Shown in pieces: positions 1-8,751 of a stretch of DNA of 64,000 bases. The translations under genes and the position numbers were made by a program. The notes below the pieces were generated by a model. The model made no database searches and had not been told where the DNA came from. It saw only the letters and a program-made list of their open reading frames with translations. Every line of letters begins with the position of its first letter. Position 1 is the first letter of the stretch. The stretch is from Thioclava sediminum. Lineage in GTDB: Bacteria > Pseudomonadota > Alphaproteobacteria > Rhodobacterales > Rhodobacteraceae. The stretch covers positions 744,001 through 808,000 of the forward strand of contig NZ_MPZV01000002.1 of assembly GCF_002020355.1 (NCBI RefSeq), in the 5' to 3' direction.

Positions 1-47
1 CAAGCACGACAGATTCGCCGCGCCGACCGCTGCCCAGAGGCGAGACC

Positions 48-1496
48 CTAGCGATAGTGCTTCTGCGTCATATCGAAGGCGCCGCGCTTCAGATCCATCT
101 TGAAGAACTTGTGGTCGCGCTTGAGCCGCTTGACCGCCTCGCGTCCGAAACACAGCAGATCATCGACGAACAGGTCGAAGGGCTGCATCGCTTCGATGAT
201 GCGCGGCTCGATCCGGTAGTCCAACTCGCCCGCATCGTCAGAGCGCGCATGGGCCTGCGCCAGCGCCTGACCGCAGGCATGGGCATAGTCGCGCCAGCTG
301 CTCTTCGACAGATCGTCGAGATCGATATCGTCGCGGAAGGGCGCGCGCTCGCGCGACATGAAGCTCATATCGTCAATCTCGACGCTTCCGTAGAACACAT
401 CGCCCTGCGCCAGATGCACCCGCTGGCCATGCGCGATCCGGTCGCCCTTGTCGCCCGCGACGAAATCATTCTCCGGCACGAGGCCTTCCAGCGCGGATTG
501 CCGGGCGCGCTTGAACTCGATGATCAGATCGTCGCTCGCATCCTTGCTCGGCCCTTCGATCAGGCAATAGTAGCGCGGCAGACCCAGCGAAGCCGTGCCC
601 TGGCCGTGGCGGATGCAGACATCCTTCACCTTCAGCTCGCCCGCGCGACCGCCCGGATCGATCCCGTTCTGCTTGGCCACGTCATTGATGTAGCCCTGAA
701 ACTCCGAGATTCGGCTGGAGATCGGCGTCAGTTCGTCATTCGCCCGGAAGCCCCGCCCGGTCTCGTTGAGATAGCGATCCCAGAGCCATTTCTTCCGGCT
801 CTTGCGCGCCTTCTTGAACATCCGCTGGATTACCTTCGGGCTGTTATCGGGGCGCATCTGCTGGCTCGCCTCCTTGTCGTGACGGGCGTAGAATTCCATC
901 CCGTCGCGATAGCCTTCGACGAATTTTCGCACGATCTTCTCGCGGTGCTTTTTCTTCTGGTCGCCCTCTTCCTTGGCCGCGATCAGGAAGCCCGTGATCC
1001 CGCGCTTCAGATCCCAGGTGAAGGGGCCGTAAAGCACGTCGTCGAAATCGTTCACGCCGAAGATCGGCACGTTATCGGCATTCGGCATGATCCCAAAATT
1101 CTCGGGATGAACATCCCCGAGCGCCAGCACCGTCGGCATCCGCTCGTCCTCGCCTAGCATGTCGCGGTGGAACAGAAGCGAGGTGCCGCGGAAGAAGGAG
1201 AAGAGCGAATCCGCCAGCTCCTCGAATTTCTCGCCCGCGCCCTCGGCCTTCTCGTCGATGCGGACCGCGTGATCTTCGATGATCGTCGAGCGCACATGCA
1301 GGCGGCGCGCGAGCCCGGTCAGGTCGCCCGGACGCATCACGCAGGGGTATTTCACATAGGCCTCAGCAAGCTCGCGATAGGCCTCGACCCGGCTCTGGAG
1401 CTGTTCGACGGGCGCGACCCCGGTGGCCTTGCGCGACCGCTTCGGGCTTTGCGCTTTCGAATTGGAAGATTTCGGCTTGTTGTTGCCTTCGGCCAT
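48..1496 (-). CDS. DUF2252 family protein
   Basis: The 482-residue product matches the DUF2252 family, whose members resemble aminoglycoside-phosphotransferase-like kinases but have no settled substrate. The kinase-like core is visible as LALGDVHPENFGIMP (about residue 125) followed by FGVNDFDDVLYGPFTWDLKR, which look like the catalytic loop and metal-binding Asp of that fold. The first 30 residues are a Lys/Ser-rich, probably disordered tail. An AAAGGAG-like site lies about 10 bases before the ATG. It follows the asparaginase gene on the same strand after 83 bases, so it may or may not share its transcript. Family assignment is firm; function is unknown. Confidence 0.85.
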   Translation of the reverse strand: MAEGNNKPKSSNSKAQSPKRSRKATGVAPVEQLQSRVEAYRELAEAYVKYPCVMRPGDLTGLARRLHVRSTIIEDHAVRIDEKAEGAGEKFEELADSLFSFFRGTSLLFHRDMLGEDERMPTVLALGDVHPENFGIMPNADNVPIFGVNDFDDVLYGPFTWDLKRGITGFLIAAKEEGDQKKKHREKIVRKFVEGYRDGMEFYARHDKEASQQMRPDNSPKVIQRMFKKARKSRKKWLWDRYLNETGRGFRANDELTPISSRISEFQGYINDVAKQNGIDPGGRAGELKVKDVCIRHGQGTASLGLPRYYCLIEGPSKDASDDLIIEFKRARQSALEGLVPENDFVAGDKGDRIAHGQRVHLAQGDVFYGSVEIDDMSFMSRERAPFRDDIDLDDLSKSSWRDYAHACGQALAQAHARSDDAGELDYRIEPRIIEAMQPFDLFVDDLLCFGREAVKRLKRDHKFFKMDLKRGAFDMTQKHYR

Positions 1497-1579
1497 GGGA
1501 GGTGCTCCTTTTCGGGGTTCGCTCTCCTAACGGAAAGGCGGGCGAAGACGTTCCGAAAAACCGGCGTGAGCACCAAAGA

Positions 1580-2515
1580 TCAGGGCGTGTATTCGCCGCA
1601 GAGCGCGCGGGACAGGCGCGTGCCCCGTTCCTGCGGATCGTCAAGCGAGAGGACATGGGCGAGCTTGGTATAGGCCGCCTCGGGCGTCATGTCGCGCCCG
1701 TCGATCACCCCGTGATCGCGCAGGATCGCTCCCGCAGCATAGGTGCCAAGCGCCATGCCGCCCTCGGGGCATTGGCTGACCGCGATGACGGGGATCGCCC
1801 GCTCTTGCGCAGTGGCAAGCGCTGCCCGCACGCCGGGCGTGTCGGGCGCAGTGCCAGAGCCGTAGCAACGCAGCACCAGCCCGTCGCAGGTCTTGGCGGC
1901 ATGTTCGAGAAGGCTCTCCTCCGCCCCCGGCGCGACGGCCAGAACGGCGATCCGCGCGGACCGGATCGGGTGGCGCGTCAGGCGCACCCCCGGCTGGCGG
2001 GGCGGGATGTCGGAGGGATCGGCGGCAAAGGCGTCGAAGGCGCGCGAATGGCTCTTGCGGACCCGCGCGCCGTGCAGCAGGCGTCCTGCGAATTGAACCC
2101 AGACGCCGGGCGCCGCCTGCCCCGCCGCCGCAATCGCGTCGCGCAGATTGCGCGCGCCGTCATTGCCTTCGACCGACAGCGGCAGCATCGAGCCGGTCAC
2201 GATCACCGGCTTGCCCAACCCTTCGAGCGCGAAGCACAAAGCGCCCGCCGTATAGGCCAGCGTATCGGTGCCATGGGTCACGATCACGCCGTCGTATCGG
2301 TCGTGATGCGCGGCGATGGTCTCGGCAATCCGGTCCCAGTCGGCGGGCGTGGCATTTGCGCTGTCGATCAGCGGATCGAGACGCAGGGTTTCGACCTCGC
2401 GCCCCTCGGGCAGCGTGGCGAGGAACTCCTCGACCACGCCCTGCTGCGGCACGAAGCCCGCATCCGAGGCGACCATGCCGATCGTCCCGCCCGTATGGAT
2501 CAGAAGCAGCGTCAC
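1580..2515 (-). CDS. L-asparaginase, type I/II fold
   Basis: The 311-residue protein should hydrolyse L-asparagine to aspartate and ammonia. It carries both signature threonine motifs of the family: HTGGTIGM near the N-terminus (nucleophile Thr11) and THGTDTLAYTA around residues 80-90 (Thr83-Asp84). No signal peptide is seen, so it is likely cytoplasmic. The start is GTG at 2515, only 10 bases after the bioY stop, which suggests co-transcription with the biotin transporter. The coupling of asparaginase to biotin uptake has no obvious metabolic reason and may be simple read-through. Confidence 0.9.
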   Translation of the reverse strand: MTLLLIHTGGTIGMVASDAGFVPQQGVVEEFLATLPEGREVETLRLDPLIDSANATPADWDRIAETIAAHHDRYDGVIVTHGTDTLAYTAGALCFALEGLGKPVIVTGSMLPLSVEGNDGARNLRDAIAAAGQAAPGVWVQFAGRLLHGARVRKSHSRAFDAFAADPSDIPPRQPGVRLTRHPIRSARIAVLAVAPGAEESLLEHAAKTCDGLVLRCYGSGTAPDTPGVRAALATAQERAIPVIAVSQCPEGGMALGTYAAGAILRDHGVIDGRDMTPEAAYTKLAHVLSLDDPQERGTRLSRALCGEYTP

Positions 2516-2525
2516 GCCACGCGTC

Positions 2526-3071
2526 TCAGTGCCGCGACAGGACGCTGGAAGGCCGCGCGCGCGACAGCGACACGGTCAGCGCAGCCACGATCAACGCCTT
2601 GATCATGTCGCCGGGGATGAAGACCAGCATCAGAGAGGTGCTCTCGATCAGGCTTTTGCCGAGCGCCAGCGACAGCCCGACGATCCCCATCGCGTAGGAC
2701 AGCACGATCCCGCCAAGGATCGCCCCCACGAAGACCGACGCGCCCAGCGGCACCGAGCGCCACTTTTCGACGATGAAACCGGTCAGCCACGCGGCCAGCG
2801 GCCAGCTGAACAGGAAGCCGCCCGTCGGGCCGAAGAAGACACCAAGCCCGCCGCGACCACCGGCCAGAAGCGGCAGCCCCACGGCCACCAGCAGCAGGAA
2901 CAGCAGAACCGCGAGCGCACCGCGCTTCGATCCCAGCACAGCGCCGGCCAGCATGATCCCAAGGCTCTGCGCCGTGATCGGCACCCCGAAGCCCAGCGTG
3001 ATTTTCGGGATCAGCGCGAGCACCGCAATCAGGGCCGCAAACAGCGCGATCAGCGCGACATTCTTTTCCAT
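2526..3071 (-). CDS. bioY: BioY biotin transporter substrate-binding (S) component
   Basis: BioY is the membrane S-component that binds biotin with high affinity and works with the BioM/BioN energising module of an ECF-type transporter. The 181-residue product is almost wholly hydrophobic, with about six membrane segments and the BioY hallmark FFGPTGGFLFSWPLAAWL in the middle. The start at 3071 is chosen over an upstream in-frame ATG because GAGGGAGA sits about 7 bases before it and the protein then begins directly with a membrane helix (MEKNVALIALFAALIAV). It starts one base after the bioN stop, so translation is probably coupled. Confidence 0.93.
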   Translation of the reverse strand: MEKNVALIALFAALIAVLALIPKITLGFGVPITAQSLGIMLAGAVLGSKRGALAVLLFLLLVAVGLPLLAGGRGGLGVFFGPTGGFLFSWPLAAWLTGFIVEKWRSVPLGASVFVGAILGGIVLSYAMGIVGLSLALGKSLIESTSLMLVFIPGDMIKALIVAALTVSLSRARPSSVLSRH

Positions 3072-3072
3072 C

Positions 3073-3687
3073 TCAAGTCTCCCTCTCGGATGTGAGCCCT
3101 CCCCGGGCCCGTAGCGCATCGCCGACATGGTCGGCATCGTCAAGCGCAAGAAGCGTGAAGGGCAGCACCAGCCGCCAGCTTGGCCGCCGGGTGGCCCGGG
3201 CGCGCCAGCTCTCGGTGAGGCGCCCCCCTTTGTTGGTCAGCACCGGCACCATACGGATCACCAGCGCGATTGCGATCTCCAGCGCAGCGGTCGACAGCCC
3301 GAAGCGGCGCAAAGGCGTCGTCAGCCAGCGCACGACCGCGATCATATCACTCAGCCGCGTCGTCATCGACACGAGGTTCGCCAGTGCCACGGCCGAGACC
3401 ATCCGCATCACGATCACCGCGCCCTGCACCAGCTCGCCGATCACCGCCTGCCAGATCGCGACGATCACGATGAAGGGCCAGAGCAGTTTCAGCGCCGCCA
3501 GACCCGCGCGCAGGAAGGCGCGGCCCGGCAAAGCATAGGCGATCAAGATCGCCGTGACGACGCCCGCAAGGATCAGGGGGCTCTCGATATAGAACAGGCC
3601 CACGGTCGCCACGCAGAGCGCTGCGAGTTTCAGACCCGCAGGCCAGTCATGGGCGGCGGTCTTAACGGGAGAGCTGAGCGATATCAT
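3073..3687 (-). CDS. bioN: BioN, ECF transporter transmembrane (T) component
   Basis: The 204-residue membrane protein is the EcfT-type partner that links the BioM ATPase to BioY. Hydrophobic segments span most of residues 15-110, followed by the cytoplasmic coupling region with two Arg motifs of the EcfT type: SWRARATRR near residue 160 and ALRARGG near the C-terminus. Its first 26 bases overlap the end of bioM, and it is followed one base later by bioY, giving a tight bioM-bioN-bioY operon. The identity rests on the motifs plus this context. Confidence 0.92.
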   Translation of the reverse strand: MISLSSPVKTAAHDWPAGLKLAALCVATVGLFYIESPLILAGVVTAILIAYALPGRAFLRAGLAALKLLWPFIVIVAIWQAVIGELVQGAVIVMRMVSAVALANLVSMTTRLSDMIAVVRWLTTPLRRFGLSTAALEIAIALVIRMVPVLTNKGGRLTESWRARATRRPSWRLVLPFTLLALDDADHVGDALRARGGLTSERET

Positions 3688-4408
3688 CGGCCTCTCCCGC
3701 GCGGGTCATCTCTTCGACGTAGACGGGCAGCACCTCGCGCGCCGCGCCATGCATCCGCAGCCGTCCTTGGTCGAGCCAGAGGATTTCGTCGTAATGCTCC
3801 AGCTCGCGCGGGTCATGCGTCACCTGCACCAGCGTCCCGCGATAGAGCGTCAGCGCACGGCCCAGCTGCGCCTTGGTCGGGATGTCGAGGCCCGAGAAGG
3901 GCTCGTCGAGGATCAGCAGGTTCGGGGCCATCGCGCTCACCGACATCAGGCACAGAAGCTGCTTCTGGCCTTGGCTGAGCATCGTCACATAGGCATCGCG
4001 CCACGCCGCCTTGCCGAACTGCTCCAGGGTGCGATCGGCCGCAGCTTCGGCCTCGGGCTTCTTCATCCCCTGCTGACGCAGCCCGAAGGAAATCTCCTCG
4101 ATCACGGTCGGGAAGATGATCTGATGATCGGGGTTCTGGAACAGGATTCCGACCTCGCGGAGCGCGGCCTTCCGGTCGGCGGCCAGATCCTGGCCGTTGA
4201 TCCGCAGGCTGCCCCGGCTCGGCGCGATCAGCCCCGCCATCAATCGCGACAAGGTGGATTTGCCCGACCCGTTGCGCCCCACCACGCCGATGCGGCGGGC
4301 GCGGGTCTCCAGCGAAATTCCCTCCAGCACCGGACGACCGTCAAGATCGTGGCCGAGATCGGAAATCGCGATATGGCTCGCGGAGGTTTGGGTCGCGCCG
4401 TCAGACAT
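3662..4408 (-). CDS. bioM: BioM, ECF transporter ATPase for biotin uptake
   Basis: This ABC ATPase (248 residues from the chosen start) powers biotin import with BioN and BioY. Walker A (GRNGSGKST), the Q-loop (LFQNPDHQIIF), an LSQGQKQ signature in place of the usual LSGGQ, Walker B (LLILDEPFSGLD) and the switch His (QVTHD) are all present. The start MSDGATQ at 4408 fits family length. ATG codons at 4420 and 4501 are alternatives, and no convincing Shine-Dalgarno marks any of them. It is first in the biotin operon. A hairpin at 4463-4494 separates it from the upstream BCCT gene. Confidence 0.92.
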   Translation of the reverse strand: MSDGATQTSASHIAISDLGHDLDGRPVLEGISLETRARRIGVVGRNGSGKSTLSRLMAGLIAPSRGSLRINGQDLAADRKAALREVGILFQNPDHQIIFPTVIEEISFGLRQQGMKKPEAEAAADRTLEQFGKAAWRDAYVTMLSQGQKQLLCLMSVSAMAPNLLILDEPFSGLDIPTKAQLGRALTLYRGTLVQVTHDPRELEHYDEILWLDQGRLRMHGAAREVLPVYVEEMTRAGEADDIAQLSR

Positions 4409-4462
4409 GCGCCGGGTCATATACGCAGACGCGCCGCGTTTCCAGACGCCCTGCACATAGCG

Positions 4463-4494
4463 AAAGGCGCGCGAGGTCTCCCCCGCGCGCCTTT
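4463..4494 (-). terminator. Terminator hairpin after the BCCT transporter gene
   Basis: A perfect 11-bp inverted repeat (AAAGGCGCGCG and its complement) surrounds a 10-base loop. It lies 20 bases past the stop of the BCCT gene and just before bioM, so it probably ends the usp-BCCT transcript. Confidence 0.75.
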
Positions 4495-4513
4495 GTCTCA
4501 AATCTTGGTCAGC

Positions 4514-6154
4514 TTACCGAGGCTCGGTCCGCAGACCCTTCCAGATCGCCCAACACATCACCAGCAGAACCAGCGTGAAGGGCAAACCGGTCGAGATCAC
4601 CATCGCCTGTAGCGCACTCAGACCACCGCCGATCAACAGCACGATCGCGACCGCGCCCTCGAAAGTGGCCCAGAACACACGCTGCGGAACCGGTGCGTCG
4701 ACCTTGCCGCCTGCGGTGATCGTATCGATCACGAGCGAGCCGGAGTCCGAAGAGGTCACGAAGAACACGATAACCAGGACGATCGCGATGACCGAGGTGA
4801 TCGAGGCCAGCGGCAGCCCCTCCAGCATCGCGAAGAGCGACAGCGGCGGGTTGTAGCTATCGATGACCTGCGCCTTCACCAGCGAACCGGACGGATCCGA
4901 GATCACCTGATCGATCGCAACACCACCGAAGACCGCCATCCACAACACGCAGACGAGCGACGGGATCAGCAGCACGCAGATGATGAACTCGCGCACGGTA
5001 CGACCACGCGACACGCGGGCGATGAACATGCCGACGAAGGGCGACCAGGAGATCCACCACGCCCAGTAGAACGCGGTCCAGCCGTCGCGATAGCTGTCAT
5101 CCGTGCGCCCGATCGGGTTCGACAGCGGGATGATGTCTTTCGCATAGGCCAGAAGACCCTGACCGAAATCGGTGAAGATCATCAGCGTCGGGCCCGCGAA
5201 GAGCACGAAGAGTAGCAGCAGCGCCGCGATCCCCATGTTGATCTCGGACAGAAGCTTCACGCCGCCATCGAGGCCACGCAGCACCGAGAACAGCGCAACG
5301 CCGGTGATCAGCGTGATCAGGATGACCTGCACCGTCGTGTCGATCGGAACGCCGAACACGTGGTTGAGACCCGCATTCGCCTGCTGCGCGCCGAAGCCGA
5401 GCGAGGTCGCAAGGCCGAACAGCGTCGCGAACACCGCGATGATGTCGATGATATGGCCGGTCCAGCCCCAGACCTTCTCGCCGAAGATCGGGTAGAAGGC
5501 CGAACGGATCGTCAGCGGCAGACCCTTGTTATAGGAGAACAGCGCCAGCGCGAGCGCCACGACCGCATAGATCGCCCAAGGGTGCAGACCCCAGTGATAG
5601 ATCGTCGCGGCGAGGCCCATTTCCTTGGCCCGTGCGACATTCTCCGGGATCAGGTTGCCATCCGCATCGAAGGGCGAAGGCGTGCCCAGAGGCTGCGAGA
5701 CCGCCATGTGATAGACCGGCTCGAGCACGCCGAAGAACATCAGGCCGATGCCCATGCCGGCCGCGAAGAGCATCGCGAACCACCCCATATAGGTGAAGTC
5801 CGGCTCCGCGTCCGTGCCACCCAGACGGACGGCGCCATAGGGCGAGACGATCAGGGCAAGGCAGAAGATGACGAAGATGTTCGCGGCGCTCATGAAGAAC
5901 CAGTCGAAGGTCGAGGTCAGCCACGGGCGCATCGCGCCAAACAGCGAACTCGCCTGCTCAGGCAGAGCCAGCGCATAGAAGACGAAGGCCACGATGGACA
6001 ACGCCGAGATCATGAAAACAGGGTTGTGAATGTCGAAACCGAAGGGCCCTACCTGCCCTTCGAGGTTGTCTTGACCGATCTCATAGTCGGTCTCGATCAG
6101 TTGTGTGTCCCCTTCGGGGGCAGGGATGCCCTGAACTTCTTCAGGTTCGGCCAT
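4514..6154 (-). CDS. BCCT family betaine/choline/carnitine-type transporter
   Basis: The 546-residue inner-membrane protein belongs to the betaine-choline-carnitine transporter family, which takes up osmolytes by Na+ or H+ symport. Diagnostic parts are the glycine-rich GMGIGLMFFGVLEP (about residues 133-146) and WAWWISWSPFVG (about 365-374), whose Trp residues line the quaternary-ammonium site in BetP. About twelve hydrophobic segments follow a 40-residue acidic N-terminal tail. The exact substrate cannot be read from sequence. It lies 39 bases after a universal stress protein gene on the same strand, so the two are probably one transcript. Confidence 0.93.
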   Translation of the reverse strand: MAEPEEVQGIPAPEGDTQLIETDYEIGQDNLEGQVGPFGFDIHNPVFMISALSIVAFVFYALALPEQASSLFGAMRPWLTSTFDWFFMSAANIFVIFCLALIVSPYGAVRLGGTDAEPDFTYMGWFAMLFAAGMGIGLMFFGVLEPVYHMAVSQPLGTPSPFDADGNLIPENVARAKEMGLAATIYHWGLHPWAIYAVVALALALFSYNKGLPLTIRSAFYPIFGEKVWGWTGHIIDIIAVFATLFGLATSLGFGAQQANAGLNHVFGVPIDTTVQVILITLITGVALFSVLRGLDGGVKLLSEINMGIAALLLLFVLFAGPTLMIFTDFGQGLLAYAKDIIPLSNPIGRTDDSYRDGWTAFYWAWWISWSPFVGMFIARVSRGRTVREFIICVLLIPSLVCVLWMAVFGGVAIDQVISDPSGSLVKAQVIDSYNPPLSLFAMLEGLPLASITSVIAIVLVIVFFVTSSDSGSLVIDTITAGGKVDAPVPQRVFWATFEGAVAIVLLIGGGLSALQAMVISTGLPFTLVLLVMCWAIWKGLRTEPR

Positions 6155-6193
6155 ATGCCGTCCTCCTGTCCTTATTGGTTATATTGGTCCGCG

Positions 6194-6610
6194 TTATCCG
6201 CGTACGAGAAACACCGACGCATCGCTGTGCGCGGCGAGGTGGCCGCCATGCGAGGCGAAGAGATAGCTGGCCGCGTTGGGCACATGCGTGGCCATCACCA
6301 CCAGATCAGCGCCGAGATCATCAGCCGTCTTCAGCAACGTCTTGTCGAGATCAACGGCCGGGTCGGGCACGATGACTGCCTTCGACGACCCCTTATGCCC
6401 AAACTCGTTGGCATGGCTCTGCGCGAAATCATCCAGTTTCGCGGCATATTCCTTGGCATTGTGGCCGAATTCGCTCGGCTCTTGGCTAGTGACACCTATG
6501 AAAACAACTTCTGCGTCGTGTTTCGCTGCGATTTCCGAAGCGACTTTCAACGTCTTGCCCATCTTCTCGACATGACGCAGGTCGATCGGAACCATGATTT
6601 TTTCAAACAT
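6194..6610 (-). CDS. Universal stress protein (UspA family)
   Basis: The 138-residue cytoplasmic protein has the Usp fold: the MFEKIMVPIDL first strand, a LGADLVVMATH strand near residue 105, and a terminal SVFLVR strand. The usual ATP-binding GxxGx9G(S/T) stretch is replaced by THVPNAASYLFASHGGHLAAHSDAS, so nucleotide binding is uncertain. The start at 6610 has GAGGGA 9 bases upstream and is preferred to an in-frame ATG 20 codons earlier. Its pairing with an osmolyte transporter recalls TeaD, a Usp that modulates the TeaABC ectoine transporter, but that role here is inference. Confidence 0.88.
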   Translation of the reverse strand: MFEKIMVPIDLRHVEKMGKTLKVASEIAAKHDAEVVFIGVTSQEPSEFGHNAKEYAAKLDDFAQSHANEFGHKGSSKAVIVPDPAVDLDKTLLKTADDLGADLVVMATHVPNAASYLFASHGGHLAAHSDASVFLVRG

Positions 6611-6825
6611 ATCGATCCGTCCCTCAGTCTTGAAGCGCGGCACCCTATTGCAGGATGCAACGATATCCAACCAACCCAGTGTGTCACATTCGGTTCCGGA
6701 TTTCGTGAAGAAAAATTAAAGAAATGACATGCCTGCCTCGGGGCCTGCGGCGCGCGGTCACATCGGCGCCGGATTCCGTCCTGCGCGGACGTATCACTTC
6801 CAGTTGGCTCAGGAAGGAGAGACCG

Positions 6826-7407
6826 ATGCGTTTTCACAGCTCACTTGGAACAAGACTCGGCGCGATAGTCGCCGTGGTCGCGGTCGTCGCAGGCACGGCA
6901 TTGCCCGCGCACGCGGCGCTCACCTCCGCGGAACATAGGGCGGTGCTCGCGGCGCTGGATGACGAGTATCACGCGCAGGCCACCTATCGGGCGATCATGG
7001 AGAGGTTTGGCGCCGTGCGCCCCTTCTCTAATATCGAGCGTGCCGAGGTGTCGCATGCCGCGGCGCTGATCGGAGTGCTGCGCCAGAACGGGCTATCCGT
7101 CCCCGCGAACCCCTATCTGAGTGGGGCGAAGCCTCTGGCCCCGGTGCCGGGCACATTGGCCGAGGCTTGTGCGCTTGGCGTGCAGGCGGAGATGGCCAAT
7201 TCCGGGCTCTATGACGGGCGGCTCCTGCCGGCGGTCGCCGGGAATGGCCAGCTTACCCAGATCCTGACGCGCCTGCGCGATGCCTCTCAGACCAAGCACC
7301 TGCCCGCCTTCCAGCGCTGCGGCGGCAGAGCTGGCCAGATGCAGGGGCGCGGCATGGGCGGCCAAGGGCGCGGCTATGGGGGCGGCAGAGGCCCCGTCTG
7401 GAACTGA
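6826..7407 (+). CDS. Secreted DUF2202 (ferritin-like) protein
   Basis: The 193-residue product starts with a clear Sec signal peptide (MRFHSS to ALPAHA, cleavage around residue 30). A four-helix ferritin-like DUF2202 domain follows, with ALDDEYHAQATYRAIMERFG and SNIERAEVSHAAAL supplying the Glu/His residues expected for a metal site. The last 30 residues are Gly/Arg/Met-rich (GRGMGGQGRGYGGG), a tail common in this family. An AGGAAGGAGA site precedes the ATG. It is divergent from the Usp gene and convergent with rpmD. Periplasmic metal binding is a family-based guess. Confidence 0.85.
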   Translation: MRFHSSLGTRLGAIVAVVAVVAGTALPAHAALTSAEHRAVLAALDDEYHAQATYRAIMERFGAVRPFSNIERAEVSHAAALIGVLRQNGLSVPANPYLSGAKPLAPVPGTLAEACALGVQAEMANSGLYDGRLLPAVAGNGQLTQILTRLRDASQTKHLPAFQRCGGRAGQMQGRGMGGQGRGYGGGRGPVWN

Positions 7408-7444
7408 GGCGCCCTGCCCTCCGAAGACAGACCCCACGAATGCA

Positions 7445-7474
7445 AAACGCCCCGGCCTTTCGGTCGGGGCGTTT
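7445..7474. terminator. Bidirectional terminator between the DUF2202 gene and rpmD
   Basis: A 13-bp stem (AAACGCCCCG plus a GU and two GC pairs) closes a TTTC loop, with A- and T-flanked arms. It lies between convergent genes and marks the end of the ribosomal transcript right after rpmD, with no rplO or secY following. Confidence 0.85.
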
Positions 7475-7498
7475 CGGTATTCAGACGAACCGGTCGGC

Positions 7499-7684
7499 TC
7501 AGCCGCGCTCTTCGACGATTTCGACGAGGTGCGGGATCTTCGCGACCATACCGCGGACGGCCGGGGTATCTTCCAGCTCACGGGTACGGTTCATCTTGTC
7601 CAGACCCAGACCTTTCAGCGTGGCACGCTGGATGGCGGGGCGACGGATCGGCGAACCGATCTGCTTGACGACGATGGTAGCCAT
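7499..7684 (-). CDS. rpmD: 50S ribosomal protein L30
   Basis: L30 is a small large-subunit protein. The 61-residue sequence has the family form: [22 protein letters not shown], then a [12 protein letters not shown] segment and PHLVEIVEE at the end. It lies 12 bases after rpsE. In most bacteria rplO and secY follow; here a terminator comes next, so this is the last gene of the local spc transcript. Confidence 0.98.
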   Translation of the reverse strand: MATIVVKQIGSPIRRPAIQRATLKGLGLDKMNRTRELEDTPAVRGMVAKIPHLVEIVEERG

Positions 7685-7696
7685 TGATCGCTCTCC

Positions 7697-8266
7697 TTAC
7701 GCTTCCGTGGCTTCGGCAGGTGCCTCAGCCTCGGGCTTCTTGAGGATGTCGGCCACTTTCTTGCCGCGGCGCGCAGCCACCTGACGGGGGCTTGCTTCGC
7801 GGGTCAGACCGTTCAGCGTGGCACGGATCATGTTGTAGGGGTTCTGGGTGCCGGTCGATTTCGACACGACGTCCTTCACGCCCAGCATCTCGAACACGGC
7901 ACGCATCGGACCACCGGCGATGATCCCGGTACCTTCCGGTGCGGTGCGCATCACGACCTTACCAGCGCCATGACGGCCCTCAATGTCGTGGTGCAGCGTG
8001 CGGCCATCGCGCAGCGGGACGCGGATCAGGTTGCGCTTCGCTTGCTCGGTGGCTTTGCGGATCGCTTCCGGAACCTCTTTGGCCTTGCCTTTGCCGAAGC
8101 CGACACGGCCACGCTGGTCGCCGACGACCACGAGGGCTGCGAAGCCAAAGCGCTTACCACCCTTCACGGTTTTCGACACGCGGTTGATCGCGACGAGGCG
8201 ATCGGCGAATTCCGGGTTTTCGTCGCGGTCGTCGCGGCGGCCCCGGCGGTTGTCACGTTCTGCCAT
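7697..8266 (-). CDS. rpsE: 30S ribosomal protein S5
   Basis: S5 helps form the decoding region and translational fidelity surface of the 30S subunit. The 189-residue sequence shows the double-stranded-RNA-binding part ([20 protein letters not shown]) and the second domain ([22 protein letters not shown]). The C-terminus is Ala/Glu-rich ([12 protein letters not shown]), as is common in this group. The start at 8266 has an AGAAGGAA site; an upstream in-frame ATG at 8299 is not needed. A 114-base gap separates it from rplR. Confidence 0.98.
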   Translation of the reverse strand: MAERDNRRGRRDDRDENPEFADRLVAINRVSKTVKGGKRFGFAALVVVGDQRGRVGFGKGKAKEVPEAIRKATEQAKRNLIRVPLRDGRTLHHDIEGRHGAGKVVMRTAPEGTGIIAGGPMRAVFEMLGVKDVVSKSTGTQNPYNMIRATLNGLTREASPRQVAARRGKKVADILKKPEAEAPAEATEA

Positions 8267-8353
8267 GAGGCATTCCTTCTCGTGATGGCGTGGTTTCACG
8301 CCGTTTGTCTCAATCCAGGTGCCCCGCCCCGAAGGGCTCGGCCCGGATCATCG

Positions 8354-8373
8354 GGGGGACGCGAACGTCCCCC
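8354..8373. other. Hairpin in the rplR-rpsE gap
   Basis: An 8-bp perfect inverted repeat (GGGGGACG and complement) with a 4-base loop that reads TTCG on the minus strand. It lies 7 bases past the rplR stop, in the only long gap of the local spc genes. It could slow or partly stop transcription, or protect the upstream mRNA. No T-run follows. Confidence 0.55.
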
Positions 8374-8380
8374 ACCAGTC

Positions 8381-8740
8381 TTAGAACTTCAGACCGCCTT
8401 CGCGGGCTGCGTCGGCGAGCGCCTTGATCTTCCCGTGGAACAGGAAGCCACCGCGGTCGAAGTAGCAGGTTTCGACACCGGCCTTCTTCGCACGCTCGGC
8501 GATCGCGGCGCCAACTTTGGCTGCCGCTTCGACGTTGTTCTTGCCGACCACGCCGAGATCTTTCTCGAGCGTGGAAGCGGCGGCCAGAGTGCGACCGTTG
8601 ACGTCGTCGATCAGCTGAACGCTGATGTTCTTCGACGAACGATGCACCGAAAGACGGGCGCGACCAGCGGCCATCTTGCGAAGCTTGTTCCGGACGCGCA
8701 GGCGGCGCTTGAGGAACAGATCCCGTTTGCTGTTTGCCAT
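8381..8740 (-). CDS. rplR: 50S ribosomal protein L18
   Basis: L18 binds 5S rRNA and, with L5, brings it into the large subunit. The 119-residue protein matches throughout: a basic [15 protein letters not shown]-like start, [13 protein letters not shown], and the conserved [27 protein letters not shown]-terminus in two parts. It is 11 bases after rplF in the spc order. Confidence 0.98.
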   Translation of the reverse strand: MANSKRDLFLKRRLRVRNKLRKMAAGRARLSVHRSSKNISVQLIDDVNGRTLAAASTLEKDLGVVGKNNVEAAAKVGAAIAERAKKAGVETCYFDRGGFLFHGKIKALADAAREGGLKF

Positions 8741-8751
8741 TTTCGCGTTCC

